From Impatiens glandulifera (taxonomy: Eukaryota; Streptophyta; Magnoliopsida; Ericales; Balsaminaceae), in assembly GCF_907164915.1 (NCBI RefSeq), contig NW_025919373.1:25270-89269 (forward strand): 64,000 nt of DNA. Reading direction: 5' to 3'. This document shows, piece by piece, positions 23,255-32,996 of this stretch (position 1 is the first letter of the stretch; each line of letters starts with the position of its first letter). The translations under genes and the position numbers were made by a program. Under the pieces are notes generated by a model. It was not told the origin of the DNA, did no database searches, and saw nothing but the letters and a program-made list of their open reading frames with translations.

Positions 23255-23640
23255 TTGGACTCAGGAACGTCTTTCCACACCACTTCTCACAAAAAATTAA
23301 TGAAGAATTATGTGGCTGGAAACTGTGGGAAAGTATATCTTGCAGATGGTGAGCCACTGAATATTGTTGGCATGGGGGGCATCAAATTGAAGATGGAAAA
23401 TGGTTCTGTTTGGAAGATTAATAAGGTGACACACATTCCAGGTTTAATGCGCAATCTGATTTCTGTTACACAGCTTGATGAAGAAGGTCACAATTTCATT
23501 TGTAGAAATGGTGCATGGAAAGTGACTAAAGGATCGATAGTTGTTGCTCGAGGTCACATAACTGGAACGTTATACACGACTTCAACTTGCAGAGAAACAG
23601 TTGCTTCTATAGTTGATGACTCGAAGAACAGTGAGCTATG
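23255..23640 (+). pseudogene. element 1 protease
   Basis: ILDSGTSFHTTSH carries the aspartic protease DSG triad. GKVYLADGEPLNIVGMGGIK and VTHIPGLMRNLISVTQLDEE follow, as in plant copia proteases. A stop (TGA) replaces the Trp usually found just before ILDSG. Same frame as the gag C-terminus and the integrase. Confidence 0.85.
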
Positions 23641-24560
23641 GCATTGCAGGTTGGGCCATATGAGCGAAAATGGGATGAAAATTCTTTTGAAGAATGGACA
23701 GATTCCAGAACTGAAGTTTGTTGAACATAAGTTATGTAAAAACTGCATTCTTGGAAAATTGAAACATGTGAGTTTCTTAAAGATTGGGAAGGAGCTCAAG
23801 AAAGAAAGACTAGAGTTGGTACACACTGATGTGTGGGGACCTACACCTATTTCTTCTATTGGCGGATCACAATATTACGTCACGTTTATAGATGATTCGA
23901 CAAGAAATGTATGAGTATATTTTATGAAGCACAAGTCTGAAGTATTTGCTATTTTCAAGAAATGAAAGGTTTTTGTTGGAAATGAAACAAATCAGAAAGT
24001 TAAGTGCTTGAGATCCGACAACGGAGGTGAATATATCAATTCAGATTTCAAAGAGTATTGTGTTGTGAATGGGATCAGTATAGTAAAGACTGTTCCCCGA
24101 ACGCCTCAAGAGAATGGAGTAGCTGAACGAATGAATCGAACATTGAACGAGCGTGCTAGAAGCATGAGATTGCATGCAGGGCTGCCTAAAACCTTCTAGG
24201 AAGAAGCTATTAATATTGCTGCCTATTTGATAAACAAGGGACCCTCTGTTCCTCTTAAATTCAGAATTAAGGGAAAATCCTAGAGCAATAAAAATGTAAA
24301 CCTTTCTTATTTGAAAGTGTTTGGCTGTTTATCATATGTTCATATTAATGAATGTGATAGGAGAAAGTTTGATCTTAAGTCTAATAAATGTTTTTTTATT
24401 GGTTAAGGTGATATCGAGTTTGGTTATCGTTTCTAGGATAATCAAAATAGGAAGATCATTCGTAGCAGAAATGTTATCTTTAATGAATATGTTCTCTACA
24501 AAGATTGTGTTGGGAAGATATCAGATGGTGATTCCAAGTTAGAAGAGACTGGTATAGTCG
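23640..24560 (+). pseudogene. element 1 integrase with gag-pre-integrase zinc finger
   Basis: ELWHCRLGHMSENGMKIL and LCKNCILGKLKHVSF form the HHCC finger. The DDE core follows: HTDVWGP (first Asp), VKCLRSDNGGEYINSDF (second Asp), TPQENGVAERMNRTLNERAR (Glu). LINKGPS and SYLKVFGCLSYVH complete the C-terminal part. Stops occur after RNV, FKK, KTF, KGKS, FIG and YRF; five of these six are at positions where copia families have Trp and one where they have Tyr. The frame is otherwise unbroken. Confidence 0.85.
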
Positions 24561-24562
24561 AT

Positions 24563-26305
24563 TTGAGAGAATTTTCAGCTGAATATATACCGATTGTCGA
24601 AGAAGAACAATGTGTTGTTGAAGATGAAATCGTTGAGAACGTGGACCTAGAGGTAAATCAGCAAACACCAGTTATACAATTGAGAAGATCGTCAAGGAAT
24701 CGAAAACCAGTTGAGAGGTGGTATCCATTTCTGAACTATATCTTGTTGACGGATAGAGGTGAACCTGAATGCTATGAGGAAGCAATACAATCTGATGAAT
24801 CAGTTAAGTGGGAGTCTGCAATGAAAGATGAGATGGACTCTTTGACGTTGAATCAGACTTGGGAGCTCACTAAGCTACCAAAGGGAAAGAAAGTACTTTA
24901 GAATAAATGGATCTCCAGGATTAAAGAAGAACATGATAAAACCATGAGGTACAAGGCAATGTTGGTTGTGAAAGGATTTCAACAGAAAGAAGGTATTGAC
25001 TACAATGAGATTTTCTCTCCAGTAGTTAAATTGATGACAATCAGAACTATTTTGAGTTTGGTTGTGAAAGAAGACCTTCAACTTCAACAAATAGATGTCA
25101 AAACTGCTTTTCTTCATGGTGATTTAGATGAAGAAATTTACATGCGACAACAAGAAGGATTTGAAATCAAAGGAAAAAATGAGCTTGTGTGTAAGCTTTA
25201 GAAGAGTTTGTATGGTTTGAAACAGGCTCCAAGGCAATGGTACAAGAAGTTCAATAGCTTCATGAAAAGTAACAATTTTCTAAGGTGTGAAGCTGATCAT
25301 TGCTGCTATATCAAGAGGTTTGATAAATCATACATTATTCTGCTCCACTACGTTGATGACATGTTGATTGCTGGAGCAAGTTTGTATGAGATTAACAAAA
25401 TCAAGAAAGAGTTGTCTGAAAAGTTTGCAATGAAGGATTTGGGTGCTGCTAAACAAATCCTAGGGATGAGAATTTCCAAGGTTGAAGAATTTCTCAAGAT
25501 TTCACAAGAAGAATATGTGAAGAAAGTTCTTAGTAGGTTCAACTTGTATGATGCAAAACCAGTTACTAGCCACTTAGCTAGTCACTTCAGACTATCTAAA
25601 GACTAGTCGCCTTCAACAAAGGAGGAGAAAAATTGCATGGCCACTGTTCTGTATTCCTCTACCATTGATTGTACTATGTATGCAATGATTTGCACAAGAC
25701 CAGACATTGCACATGTAGTGGGAGTTGTTAGCAGATTCTTGAGCAACCCTGGTAGACAACATTGGGAAGTAGTAAAGTGGATACTACGATACTTAAGAGA
25801 AAGTACAGGTCTCGCTTTGTGTTTTCGAAAGTCTAATATGGGTTTGGAAGGATATGTTGATGCTGACAATGGTGGTGATGTTGATAGTAGGAAGAGCACA
25901 ATAGGGTACATTTATACTGTAGGAGGTACTGCAATCAGTTGGGTTTCAAAATTGCAGAAGATTATTGCTCTTTCTAGTTGTGAGGCAGAGTATGTTGCTG
26001 TAACAGAGGCTGCTAAGGAGATGATGTGGTTACAACCCTTTTTGCGAGAATTGGGTCAAGACTACGAGGGAAGTGTGTTGAGATTCGATAGTCAAAGTTC
26101 CATTCATTTGGCAAAGAATCCTGTTTATCAAGGCAGGACGAAGCATATACAGGTTCGTTATCATTTCATTCGGTCAGCTTTAGAAGATGGAGTATTAGAT
26201 TTTGAGAATATTCGCGGGAGTGAGAATCCAGATGATATGTTGACGAAAGTTGGGACAAATGAGAAACTAAAGTTGTGTGCAACTTCAGTTGGTCTTCTTC
26301 GTTAA
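24563..26305 (+). pseudogene. element 1 reverse transcriptase and RNase H
   Basis: The RT frame (RVT_2) reads WELTKLPKGKKVL, stop, [68 protein letters not shown] and the intact box HYVDDMLIAGA. RNase H follows: EGYVDADNGGDVDSRKSTIG, ALSSCEAEYVAVTEAAKEMM and the C-terminal TKHIQVRYHFIRSALEDG, ending LCATSVGLLR at 26305. Three stops (after KKVL, VCKL and LSKD) break an otherwise single frame. The order RT-RNase H after integrase marks it as Ty1/copia. Confidence 0.9.
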
Positions 26306-26370
26306 GACACCGGATGGAAAGCCATTACCGATAGAGAGATGATGAAGTTAGTCGTCTCTAGGTCGGAGAT

Positions 26371-26477
26371 TGTTGAGTTATGGAGCCTACACTTATAATA
26401 AACTTTACATTGTTAATTAGAGTTATTGGGTTTGTATTTGGTTTGAGCTTGGGCTTGACCAAGAGTTATTTAGGTTT
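26371..26477 (+). mobile_element. element 1 3' LTR, left part
   Basis: It begins TGTTGAGTTATGGAGCC after a weak purine tract (AGGTCGGAGAT at 26360-26370) and follows the 5' LTR until TTTAGGTTT. At 26478 element B begins. The last five bases, GGTTT (26473-26477), are the target duplication of element B. Confidence 0.95.
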
Positions 26478-27788
26478 TGTTAGGATCTAGGTAGCCGCTG
26501 GAGGACCAGGGGTTGGACCGGTTAGCGGTTCTCACTCGGAGGGTGGTGATTAATCCGGTTAGAGATTAACACCGGGGTTTCAATACTACACAACCTGTCA
26601 CAAACCCTTGAACTAGGTTCAAGAGCGGAAGAGATTTGCTTTCAGGTTGAAGCGGCACACTTGTATAATAGGCAGAACCGATTTCGGATGATGAGGATTT
26701 AGAAATTGATGGGTCGGTTTCGGTAACCTGGTGATTCGGCTTGGATAGAATTAAGTCGGTTATAGTGGTACGGATCGGTTAGATAATGGAACCGGCAGAA
26801 AGTAAATGACAAAACAGATTTTATGGATGTTCGGAGATAAAACTCCTACGTCACCCCTTCCTCTCGAAACCGCGAGAAGGATATTCACTAAGGAATACAA
26901 GTACAATCCGATCGAGACTTATTTCCTGCTCGATGACACCCTTACAATTTACACTGAAATTGTAAAACACACACTTTAACTTTTGCACTTAGGCTTTCTT
27001 AGAACAACACAGTCTTATCACTTGTAGAGTAAATGCTCTTAGAATTTCTCACTTGTCTCACTGTATGTCGCTTGTCCCTTATGTCACGCCTTTACTCTTC
27101 TTCAACTGCCCCTTTTATAGGTGAAATATGCCAACGGTCATATTTCACTACCTTGAATCTGATTGGCTGAGCAGGGGTGCAGAGGTTCAGTGATTAAGTG
27201 ATTCACAGCCTGCGGTCATCTTTTCAGACCTGACGGTCAACCTCAGACCTGGCAGTCTGTTCTTCCGGTGTGTAAGACAAACCTGCTAGGTTTGTCTTTT
27301 ACTCAATGTAGACACTGTCTGTTAGACAGTTGTCTGTACTTGGAAGATCTCCTTTCTGACTTATCCCGAAGTGGAAAGATCCTGTAGGACTGTCTTCTGC
27401 AACCTGCAGACTTTCCTCAGACTTGTATGAATATGGAAGTGTTCAGTCTGTTCCTTTGGTATCATTCTCAACAGATACCCGAATTGTCTTCTTGTACTGG
27501 TTGGTCATTCGACTTAACCGGATGGCTTCCGGTACGAGTGATGTAACCGGACTTCTTCCGGTTATTCCTTTGCCTTGTGGCTGATCGGCTGTCTAATGTT
27601 TCCGGTTTTAAGCTTTGGCCGATCCTTTCTTTGTGCGGTTATATTCCAAGTGTTCCTGGTCGGTTTAATGACTTGACCGGCTAGTTTTCTTTAGCCGGTT
27701 CTTTTGTTTGTCCGGTCCGGTTCCTTGTTCCTGCATGGAATATTTATTTAAGTTAGGTTTATGTGAACCGGTCTAATTTTATCTAACA
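26478..27788 (-). mobile_element. element B 3' LTR, 1311 bp
   Basis: On the plus strand it runs TGTTAGGATC .. TTTTATCTAACA. On the minus strand a TATA box (CTATAAAAGGGG at about 27110-27122) lies in the middle. Many CCGGTT, AACCGG and TCGGTT motifs are spread through it, densest at 27500-27780. Confidence 0.95.
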
Positions 27789-27802
27789 ATTTCTCCCTTT
27801 TT
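27789..27802 (-). other. element B polypurine tract
   Basis: On the minus strand AAAAAGGGAGAAAT abuts the 3' LTR, the expected primer for plus-strand synthesis. A second copy of the tract and about 45 bp of its 3' context lies at 27951 onward, 163 bp away. Confidence 0.85.
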
Positions 27803-28106
27803 GATTATTTTATTTAAAATTATCAAAATCATGTAAGTTTGCAAACGTAGGCCGGTTGTTTTGTTTGTCCGGATTTTTGAAACTAACTTAGGAGAATTTT
27901 TCGAAAAATTTTGAGAAAATTTTTGGAAAAGTCTTATCTTTTATCTTATCAATTTCTCCCTTTTTGATTATTTTATTTAAAATTATCAAAACCAAGTAGA
28001 GATGCAAAAGATGTCCGGTTCCAAAAATTACTTTATATATATGATAGATAACCGAAAATAGTATATAGAAACACTAAGACAAGTATAAATAAAGGAAAGA
28101 GAGCCC

Positions 28107-28910
28107 CTATTCCGAGTCCGAGAAGTCATATATGTTCCGCTTTTTCTTCGCTGGTTGCGGTCGACTGGCCGATTCGGAGACTCGCGGTCTTGTAGACCGG
28201 GGCTGCAGGTGCTCTTCAACTTCATCTTCGTCTTGAGTAGCCTTCTGCGGTATACTCTCAATGATCGTTTCAGTGACCTCATTCAGCAGGTCGGCCATTT
28301 GAACTTTCTTTGAAGGTTCCCTCTTTCGCTTTGTCGGAACTGAAACGGAAGAGGCCTCCTTTTTCCTTTTGTTATCGGCTGCAAAGCTTTCTAGCCTCTG
28401 TCTTTGTCTTTCTAACCGCTCAGCATCCTTCGCAGCTTGAGCGGCTACCGTCTTTGCAAATCCCGGGAACTTAGCCCATGCCCTTCGAATTCGTTCGGCT
28501 TCTTCCTCTTCCGGGAGTTGTGGGGGCTCCTTCTCTTTTCTTGCTTCGTCGTCCAGCGCATTCTGGACCTTCTGAGCCGCTCGGGCATCGGCCTCCACAG
28601 CCGCGGTATCCGCATTTATCTTTGCATTGAGCAGTTCGGCAACTTGTGCGGAAAGTGCCTTGAGTTCGGCCTCGAGACCCTCATTTTTCTTCTCAAGTTC
28701 GGAGACCCGTCCGAGTGTTGTGCCGACCAGGTCCCCAGCAACCTCCGTCAATCGTTGATCGGTCTCTCTTTCAAGCCGGTCAAAGTTCTCTTTTAACTCG
28801 GAGGTTGTATCCTCCAAAATTACGATTCGCCTAAGGTGGTTGTTGTGCAGAACCGCTTCTTTCTGTTGATCATCGTCAATTTCTGAGAACCGGTCTTCTG
28901 TTCTTGCCAT
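28107..28910 (-). CDS. element B coiled-coil ORF (accessory d), 267 aa
   Basis: The first two thirds are strongly coiled-coil in composition (ILEDTTSELKENFDRLERET, then LEKKNEGLEAELKALSAQVA, Ala/Glu-rich to residue about 185). Basic nuclear-signal-like runs follow (TKRKREPSKK near residue 205 and AKKKRNIYDFSDSE at the end). It overlaps the preceding ORF by 91 nt in another frame and its own frame has a stop four codons before the ATG. It may be a separate overlapping gene or the C-terminal part of accessory c displaced by a one-base change. Last gene before the polypurine tract. No enzymatic motif seen. Confidence 0.65.
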   Translation of the reverse strand: MARTEDRFSEIDDDQQKEAVLHNNHLRRIVILEDTTSELKENFDRLERETDQRLTEVAGDLVGTTLGRVSELEKKNEGLEAELKALSAQVAELLNAKINADTAAVEADARAAQKVQNALDDEARKEKEPPQLPEEEEAERIRRAWAKFPGFAKTVAAQAAKDAERLERQRQRLESFAADNKRKKEASSVSVPTKRKREPSKKVQMADLLNEVTETIIESIPQKATQDEDEVEEHLQPRSTRPRVSESASRPQPAKKKRNIYDFSDSE

Positions 28911-29962
28911 TCCAGGTATATTTCGTCAATCGTCTCGGCTCGCTGTTTAGTGCCCTTTAGGAGTTTGAGCGCTATCCTATCGGCCTCTGCCTCTTCGTCC
29001 TCCTCCTCCTCTTCGTCACCGCCTTCGGTGGTCTCAGGATTTGCACCCGTACTGGCATTGTCGGGACTTTGGCCCGACTGCTCTTCATCATCGGTCTTTT
29101 CAGATCCGGTTCGTTCAGATGTGGAAGCCGACTCTTCCTCCTCCGTTGGCTGTGGCGGTTCCGAGAAGATTGTTTTCTCTTTCCCTTTGCTCTCGGCCTT
29201 TTCTTTCGCTGAGGCCGCTTTCTTGTCGGCTTTCTTCTTTCGGCCACCTGTGGAACCGGGGGCCGGTTTCTTCCTTTCTAGGAATTGTTTGGCTCTGATG
29301 AGGCTTCTAGATGGGATGATGACGCCGGGTCCAATTTTGAGGTTATGGTGAAGGAAGATCTTACCGAGAGGAACAGCATATCCCCATGACATGACCGAAT
29401 TCGGCTTCACCATATCCATCAAACTTTGGAAATCGGCCTTTGCCCAGTTAACCTTTGTCCCTTCTATCAGGCCGACCAGCATCCTGATTTTTTCTTTGGT
29501 TAGGCTGCTGTAGTTTCCTCCCCTTGCTTGAATCGCCTTTGCGAAGATATCGCAAATCGGTATATATTCCGGTTTCAACGTCGATTTGCTACCTGATACT
29601 TTTATCGGCTCCTTAGTCGCCGAGAGTATCTGGCAAGCTGCCTCAAATGTTTTGATCTCTATGTCCTCCGTTGCATCTTGGTCGGCAGTTGGAAGGTGCA
29701 GGCTTTCCGCCACCGATTCCTCGGTGAGCTCTATTTCAGTACCGCATACAGTTACGGTGATCTTATCGTCAGAGATAGTTGCGGTGTTGAAAAATTCGTT
29801 AACCGCATCTTTGTATCGAACGTGGGGACCGCCGAGAAAGTACTCCAAACCGGCTTCGGCTACCCGGTCAATAACCTCTTTTGCCGCAGGCGTGCCTTTC
29901 TGTCGGATTTCCTCGAAATCCACTTGAGTCAAGTGTTTAAACAAGACTGAGTCGCGCCCCAT
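28820..29962 (-). CDS. element B accessory protein c, 380 aa
   Basis: Third copy of the accessory domain (residues about 1-235): LTQVDFEEI at the N-terminus, VNEFFNTATISDDKITVTV, LTEESVAESLHLPTADQ, STLKPEYIPICDIFAKAI, MLVGLIEGTKVNWAKADF, SWGYAVPLGKIFLHHNLKIG and PGVIIPS. A low-complexity tail follows (KKKADKK, then long Glu runs). From memory the domain resembles Pfam 'putative plant transposon protein' (PF20167), to be checked. The start is well placed: a TATA box (TTATAAAAGGGG) lies about 110 nt upstream with a CT-rich leader. The ORF is intact. Role unknown. Confidence 0.75.
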   Translation of the reverse strand: MGRDSVLFKHLTQVDFEEIRQKGTPAAKEVIDRVAEAGLEYFLGGPHVRYKDAVNEFFNTATISDDKITVTVCGTEIELTEESVAESLHLPTADQDATEDIEIKTFEAACQILSATKEPIKVSGSKSTLKPEYIPICDIFAKAIQARGGNYSSLTKEKIRMLVGLIEGTKVNWAKADFQSLMDMVKPNSVMSWGYAVPLGKIFLHHNLKIGPGVIIPSRSLIRAKQFLERKKPAPGSTGGRKKKADKKAASAKEKAESKGKEKTIFSEPPQPTEEEESASTSERTGSEKTDDEEQSGQSPDNASTGANPETTEGGDEEEEEDEEAEADRIALKLLKGTKQRAETIDEIYLEWQEQKTGSQKLTMINRKKRFCTTTTLGES

Positions 29963-30526
29963 CTTAGAAGGTTTGAAGAATATGATAGCAGATAACCGCT
30001 TTGAGAGAGTTTGAAAGCTTTAGAGAGAAAAACAATTTCGCGTGAGAATGAAATAAAATGGCCGAGAGCCCCTTTTATAAGTGCGGTTTGGAAGCCCACC
30101 CGTCCCATCAATATTTGGCGGGAGTTTTCCCTCCAAGTTGAAAGGGCGGCAAACCATGGACGGAGTGAAAAAGCGCCAATCCGTGGGCGGTAAACCAGGG
30201 GGCGGGAGTTTTGGGCGGGAAATTTCCCTCCAAAATTTTTGCTTTCGCCATTGATGACGCAATCTTCTTTTGAGACCGATCGATGCACCGGTTTTCTAGA
30301 GTTAACCGATTATTTTGAGTAAGCAGAGTTTTGCAATCTTTTGATTTTAAGCGATTTTTCTTTGTGACCGGATAAAGGCGCGGTTATAATTTGAAGATGT
30401 TAACCAGTTACTTAGATAGATATTCAAGGTATTTAGAAGACCCGGTCATTTAAATTGAAATGGAATTTTATTCAAGAGACAATACAGAAAGAGAACCGAA
30501 AGATAGTTCGGTGCGAAAATAGACAT
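29963..30526 (-). promoter_or_regulatory. putative promoter and leader of accessory c
   Basis: TTATAAAAGGGG on the minus strand (about 30070-30082) is followed by a leader with CTCTCTAAAG and ACTCTCTCAAAG to the ATG at 29962. Upstream at 30265-30450 several ACCGGTT, ACCGGA and ACCGATT motifs cluster, matching the LTR motif. Plus and minus ORFs here are shadows. Confidence 0.5.
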
Positions 30527-31351
30527 TCAAAATGTAAAAACCATTTTGGAGAACTTCTCTTCCACTGCATCCACATCAAGGATGTTCAAAGGGGATGCCG
30601 GTGCACCCGGTCCATACTCTGGCCTGTACTTGAGAATCAGCTTACTGATGTGTGGTGCATAACCGAGACCTTTCTTGGTCAGCACCATGTTCTTCAGATT
30701 TTGAAATATGACTGTTGACCAGTTGATGGCCGTTTTGCCAACAATGTGAGTCATTATGTTGTAAGTATTTCTAGAGTACCGTTGATTCGGTGACTGACAT
30801 AGAATAGACCGAGTCACAATCTCAAGAAGAAGTTGACCGTGACTAGCGAGTCGGGTCTTTAACCCATAGTGTTCCACCGGATCAATGGTGGCCGAGAGAT
30901 ATAGTGCGTGTTCAAATTCCGCAAGTCCCTCTATAGTTGGAAAGTCAGAAAACCCTTCCGTGGGCAGGTTGAATAGGGAAGCAAATTCGGCTTCATCCAG
31001 CCAGAAGGTGTGGTCTCTTACGGTAGAGACGATGTAATTTCCCCTGATGCAAGCGCTTCGAAAGAAGGTCTTGACATCCTCTAAGAGAATGGGGCCGGCT
31101 TCTTCGAGAAAGGGTCGAAGACCGGTTGCAGTGAGTGAGTGAAACATGACCTCCTTTCCATGATTTCCGTCCCACTCTTCCAAACATGAGTTGAAATCAA
31201 CGCTCAAGAAGTTCCCAAAGTTCGGCTCGGCATGATTACAGTTTTGCAGAGAGAGATAGAGCTCAAGGAGTTTCAAGAGTGTTTTGTGAGATGAGTTCAG
31301 TACATGATGGCCCTTTATATAGGGTCGGTCTTGGAGGGAAGATGTGAGCAT
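30527..31351 (-). CDS. element B accessory protein b, up to 274 aa
   Basis: Second copy of the domain: FLSVDFNSCLEEW, GLRPFLEEAGPILLEDVKTF, FFRSACIRGNYIVSTVRDHT, LDEAEFASLFNLPTEGFSDF, PVEHYGLKTRL, IMTHIVGKTAINWSTVIF, GLGYAPHISKLILKYRPEYG. By comparison with copies a and c the natural start should be just before FLSVDF. The ATG at 31233 sits there but is one frame off, and a TATA box lies about 80 nt before it. The reported upstream start is therefore doubtful, and a one-base indel near the start is likely. Confidence 0.65.
   Translation of the reverse strand: MLTSSLQDRPYIKGHHVLNSSHKTLLKLLELYLSLQNCNHAEPNFGNFLSVDFNSCLEEWDGNHGKEVMFHSLTATGLRPFLEEAGPILLEDVKTFFRSACIRGNYIVSTVRDHTFWLDEAEFASLFNLPTEGFSDFPTIEGLAEFEHALYLSATIDPVEHYGLKTRLASHGQLLLEIVTRSILCQSPNQRYSRNTYNIMTHIVGKTAINWSTVIFQNLKNMVLTKKGLGYAPHISKLILKYRPEYGPGAPASPLNILDVDAVEEKFSKMVFTF
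31311..31325 (-). promoter_or_regulatory. TATA box of accessory b
   Basis: ACCCTATATAAAGGG on the minus strand, followed by CACAAAACACTCTTGAAACT and a CTCTATCTCTCTCTGC leader before the start region at about 31233. It falls inside the long ORF frame, which argues that the ORF's first 40 residues are not translated. Confidence 0.55.
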
Positions 31352-31727
31352 TGATTATCAGTTTTGTTTTATTAGAAAAGGGAATCTTTATGTTTCCAAG
31401 GTTTATTGGGAAGAGGCTGATTGCGGAGCCCGAGGTAGGTATTAGTTGGGAAGTAACCAAGTTAGTTGGATAGTAATTATTTAGGTGGTTGGGGGTTACT
31501 CCATTAATTAAATATTACTTTTCTATTAATGCACCAACACAAAAGAGATTAATCAAAGGAGACCGAGAACAACATAGATAAGGCCGAAGAAGGCACATAT
31601 AGAACCGAATAGAGAACAAGGATAACACCGAAAAGAAACATGATAGAAACCGAAGTGATCATAATGATGTTGGATAAAGATACACCCGGTACGTGCAGCA
31701 AAATGACCGGGTGCAGGAATGAGTGAT
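31352..31727. other. spacer between accessory a and b
   Basis: No gene. At 31560-31715 the sequence has repeated ACCGA / CCGAA / ACCGGGT motifs, again similar to the LTR motif set, about 330-480 bp upstream of the b start. Confidence 0.5.
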
Positions 31728-32489
31728 TTAGTGTGCGTGGGAGTTGACCACACCGGTAGGGTTGTTACGGCGGTTTCTCCTTCTCCAGGCCCTCTCAAAC
31801 CGCTCATAGAAAGAGTCGGTTATCTCTTTGGTCAGCACTTGGGCTTGGTTCAGACCTTCTCCGGGACAGGTTGGAACACTAAGCTCCACAAGAAGGCAGC
31901 TTAGTTGGGGGATGAAGCCGACTGATCGGATGCCAACCATCCAGATGAGGACGTCAAACAGCACCCTGGACCAGTTCACCGGTGTACCGGTGATTATAGC
32001 CACCATCATGTTGAAGGTCGAGTTACAGTAGGTATTTGTGACATCTCTCCCGAAGATGCTCCTACCGATCACATCATTGAGAAGCTGATATTCAGCTCTC
32101 AAGTGTGATTTAGTACCGTGATCCTCAACCGGTTCGTCAGACCGTGCGAGGGTGAGGGAGATCTCGGCCTTTATGTTGGCCGGAACATCGAGATCTGTCA
32201 ACCCTTGCTTTGGCAGGCTAAAGCACCGCGCAAAGTCTCTTTCGGTGAAATCAAAGACGATACCTCCCACTTTAGATTGGATGTGTGTTTCAAAGTGAGG
32301 GGTCCCCCTGAATACCCTTGCGTGATAGAAGAATTCTAGTATTGATTCAGGATATATGGTGTGCTTGTCGTCCAGGAAGTACCGAAGACCGGTATCTTCC
32401 AGGGATTAGATCATCTTATACACCTCATAGTGCTCTGTGCTTGAACAGGATTGAAAATCAACCTGAAGGATGTTGGGGAACTGAGACAT
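31728..32489 (-). pseudogene. element B accessory protein a, one internal stop
   Basis: First copy of the domain after RT. From the ATG at 32489 it reads MSQFPNILQVDFQSCSS, a stop (TAA, 32406-32408), SLEDTGLRYFLDD, EFFYHARV, IVFDFTERDFARCFSLPKQG, HLRAEYQLLNDVIGRSIFG, NMMVAIITGTPVNWSRVLFD, SVGFIPQLSCLLVEL and CPGEG, and ends in a basic tail RRRNRRNNP. It is 254 codons, shorter than c because it lacks the low-complexity tail. The stop makes it a recent pseudogene unless read through. A TATA-like TATTTAAG lies about 65 nt upstream. Confidence 0.7.
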
Positions 32490-32996
32490 TTTTGCCTTAG
32501 TGAGAGAATGATCTTTTGTCTTGTGAGTGTTTTGGTGAATGTTCGCTTCACTTAAATACTAGTTTGGGGAATATCCTATTGTCCAGGTATTAAATGGGAT
32601 GATATCTTTGGATAAATATGTATTGCATGAATTAGGCATGTTTGCTGTATAGGGTGTTGGTCATATGCCTGGACTGTGAAAGATATCATCAGATCTTCAC
32701 GTCTTTTTAGGTGCGACCATTTTACTTTGAAAAGGTAATGTTTCAGAACAGATATCTTTAAACACTGATAATTATTCCACTTCTGTTTGGAATTCAAATA
32801 ATCTAGGATAACCTGCTTCCAAACCGGTCAGTTATCAGTTGTTCATCCCGATGCGGTTATTTAGTGCATGCACCAAGTAGCCGGTCGGTTTACTCTATCT
32901 GATGAACTGGGCGGTTCTTTCATAAGTATCTTGAAAATTTGAAGTCCAACAGTTTAGGAGGAACTATCGGTTTTATCTGTCCGAACCGGTTTCCCT
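32490..32996 (-). promoter_or_regulatory. putative promoter region of accessory a, after pol
   Basis: AGTATTTAAGTG (minus strand, about 32551-32562) with a leader containing CACAAGACAAAAGATCATTC leads to the ATG at 32489. CCGGT / GCGGTT / ATCGGTT motifs cluster at 32820-32995, just after the RT stop. No other coding potential is seen. Confidence 0.5.

Noticed and set aside
28950..29351. Plus-strand 133-codon Ser-rich ORF
   Set aside because: Antisense shadow of the Glu-rich tail of accessory c.
31728..32489. Env-like (envelope) gene after pol, as claimed for some SIRE elements
   Set aside because: No signal peptide, transmembrane segment or fusion-like region is visible in copies a, b or c; the shared motifs point to a soluble domain.
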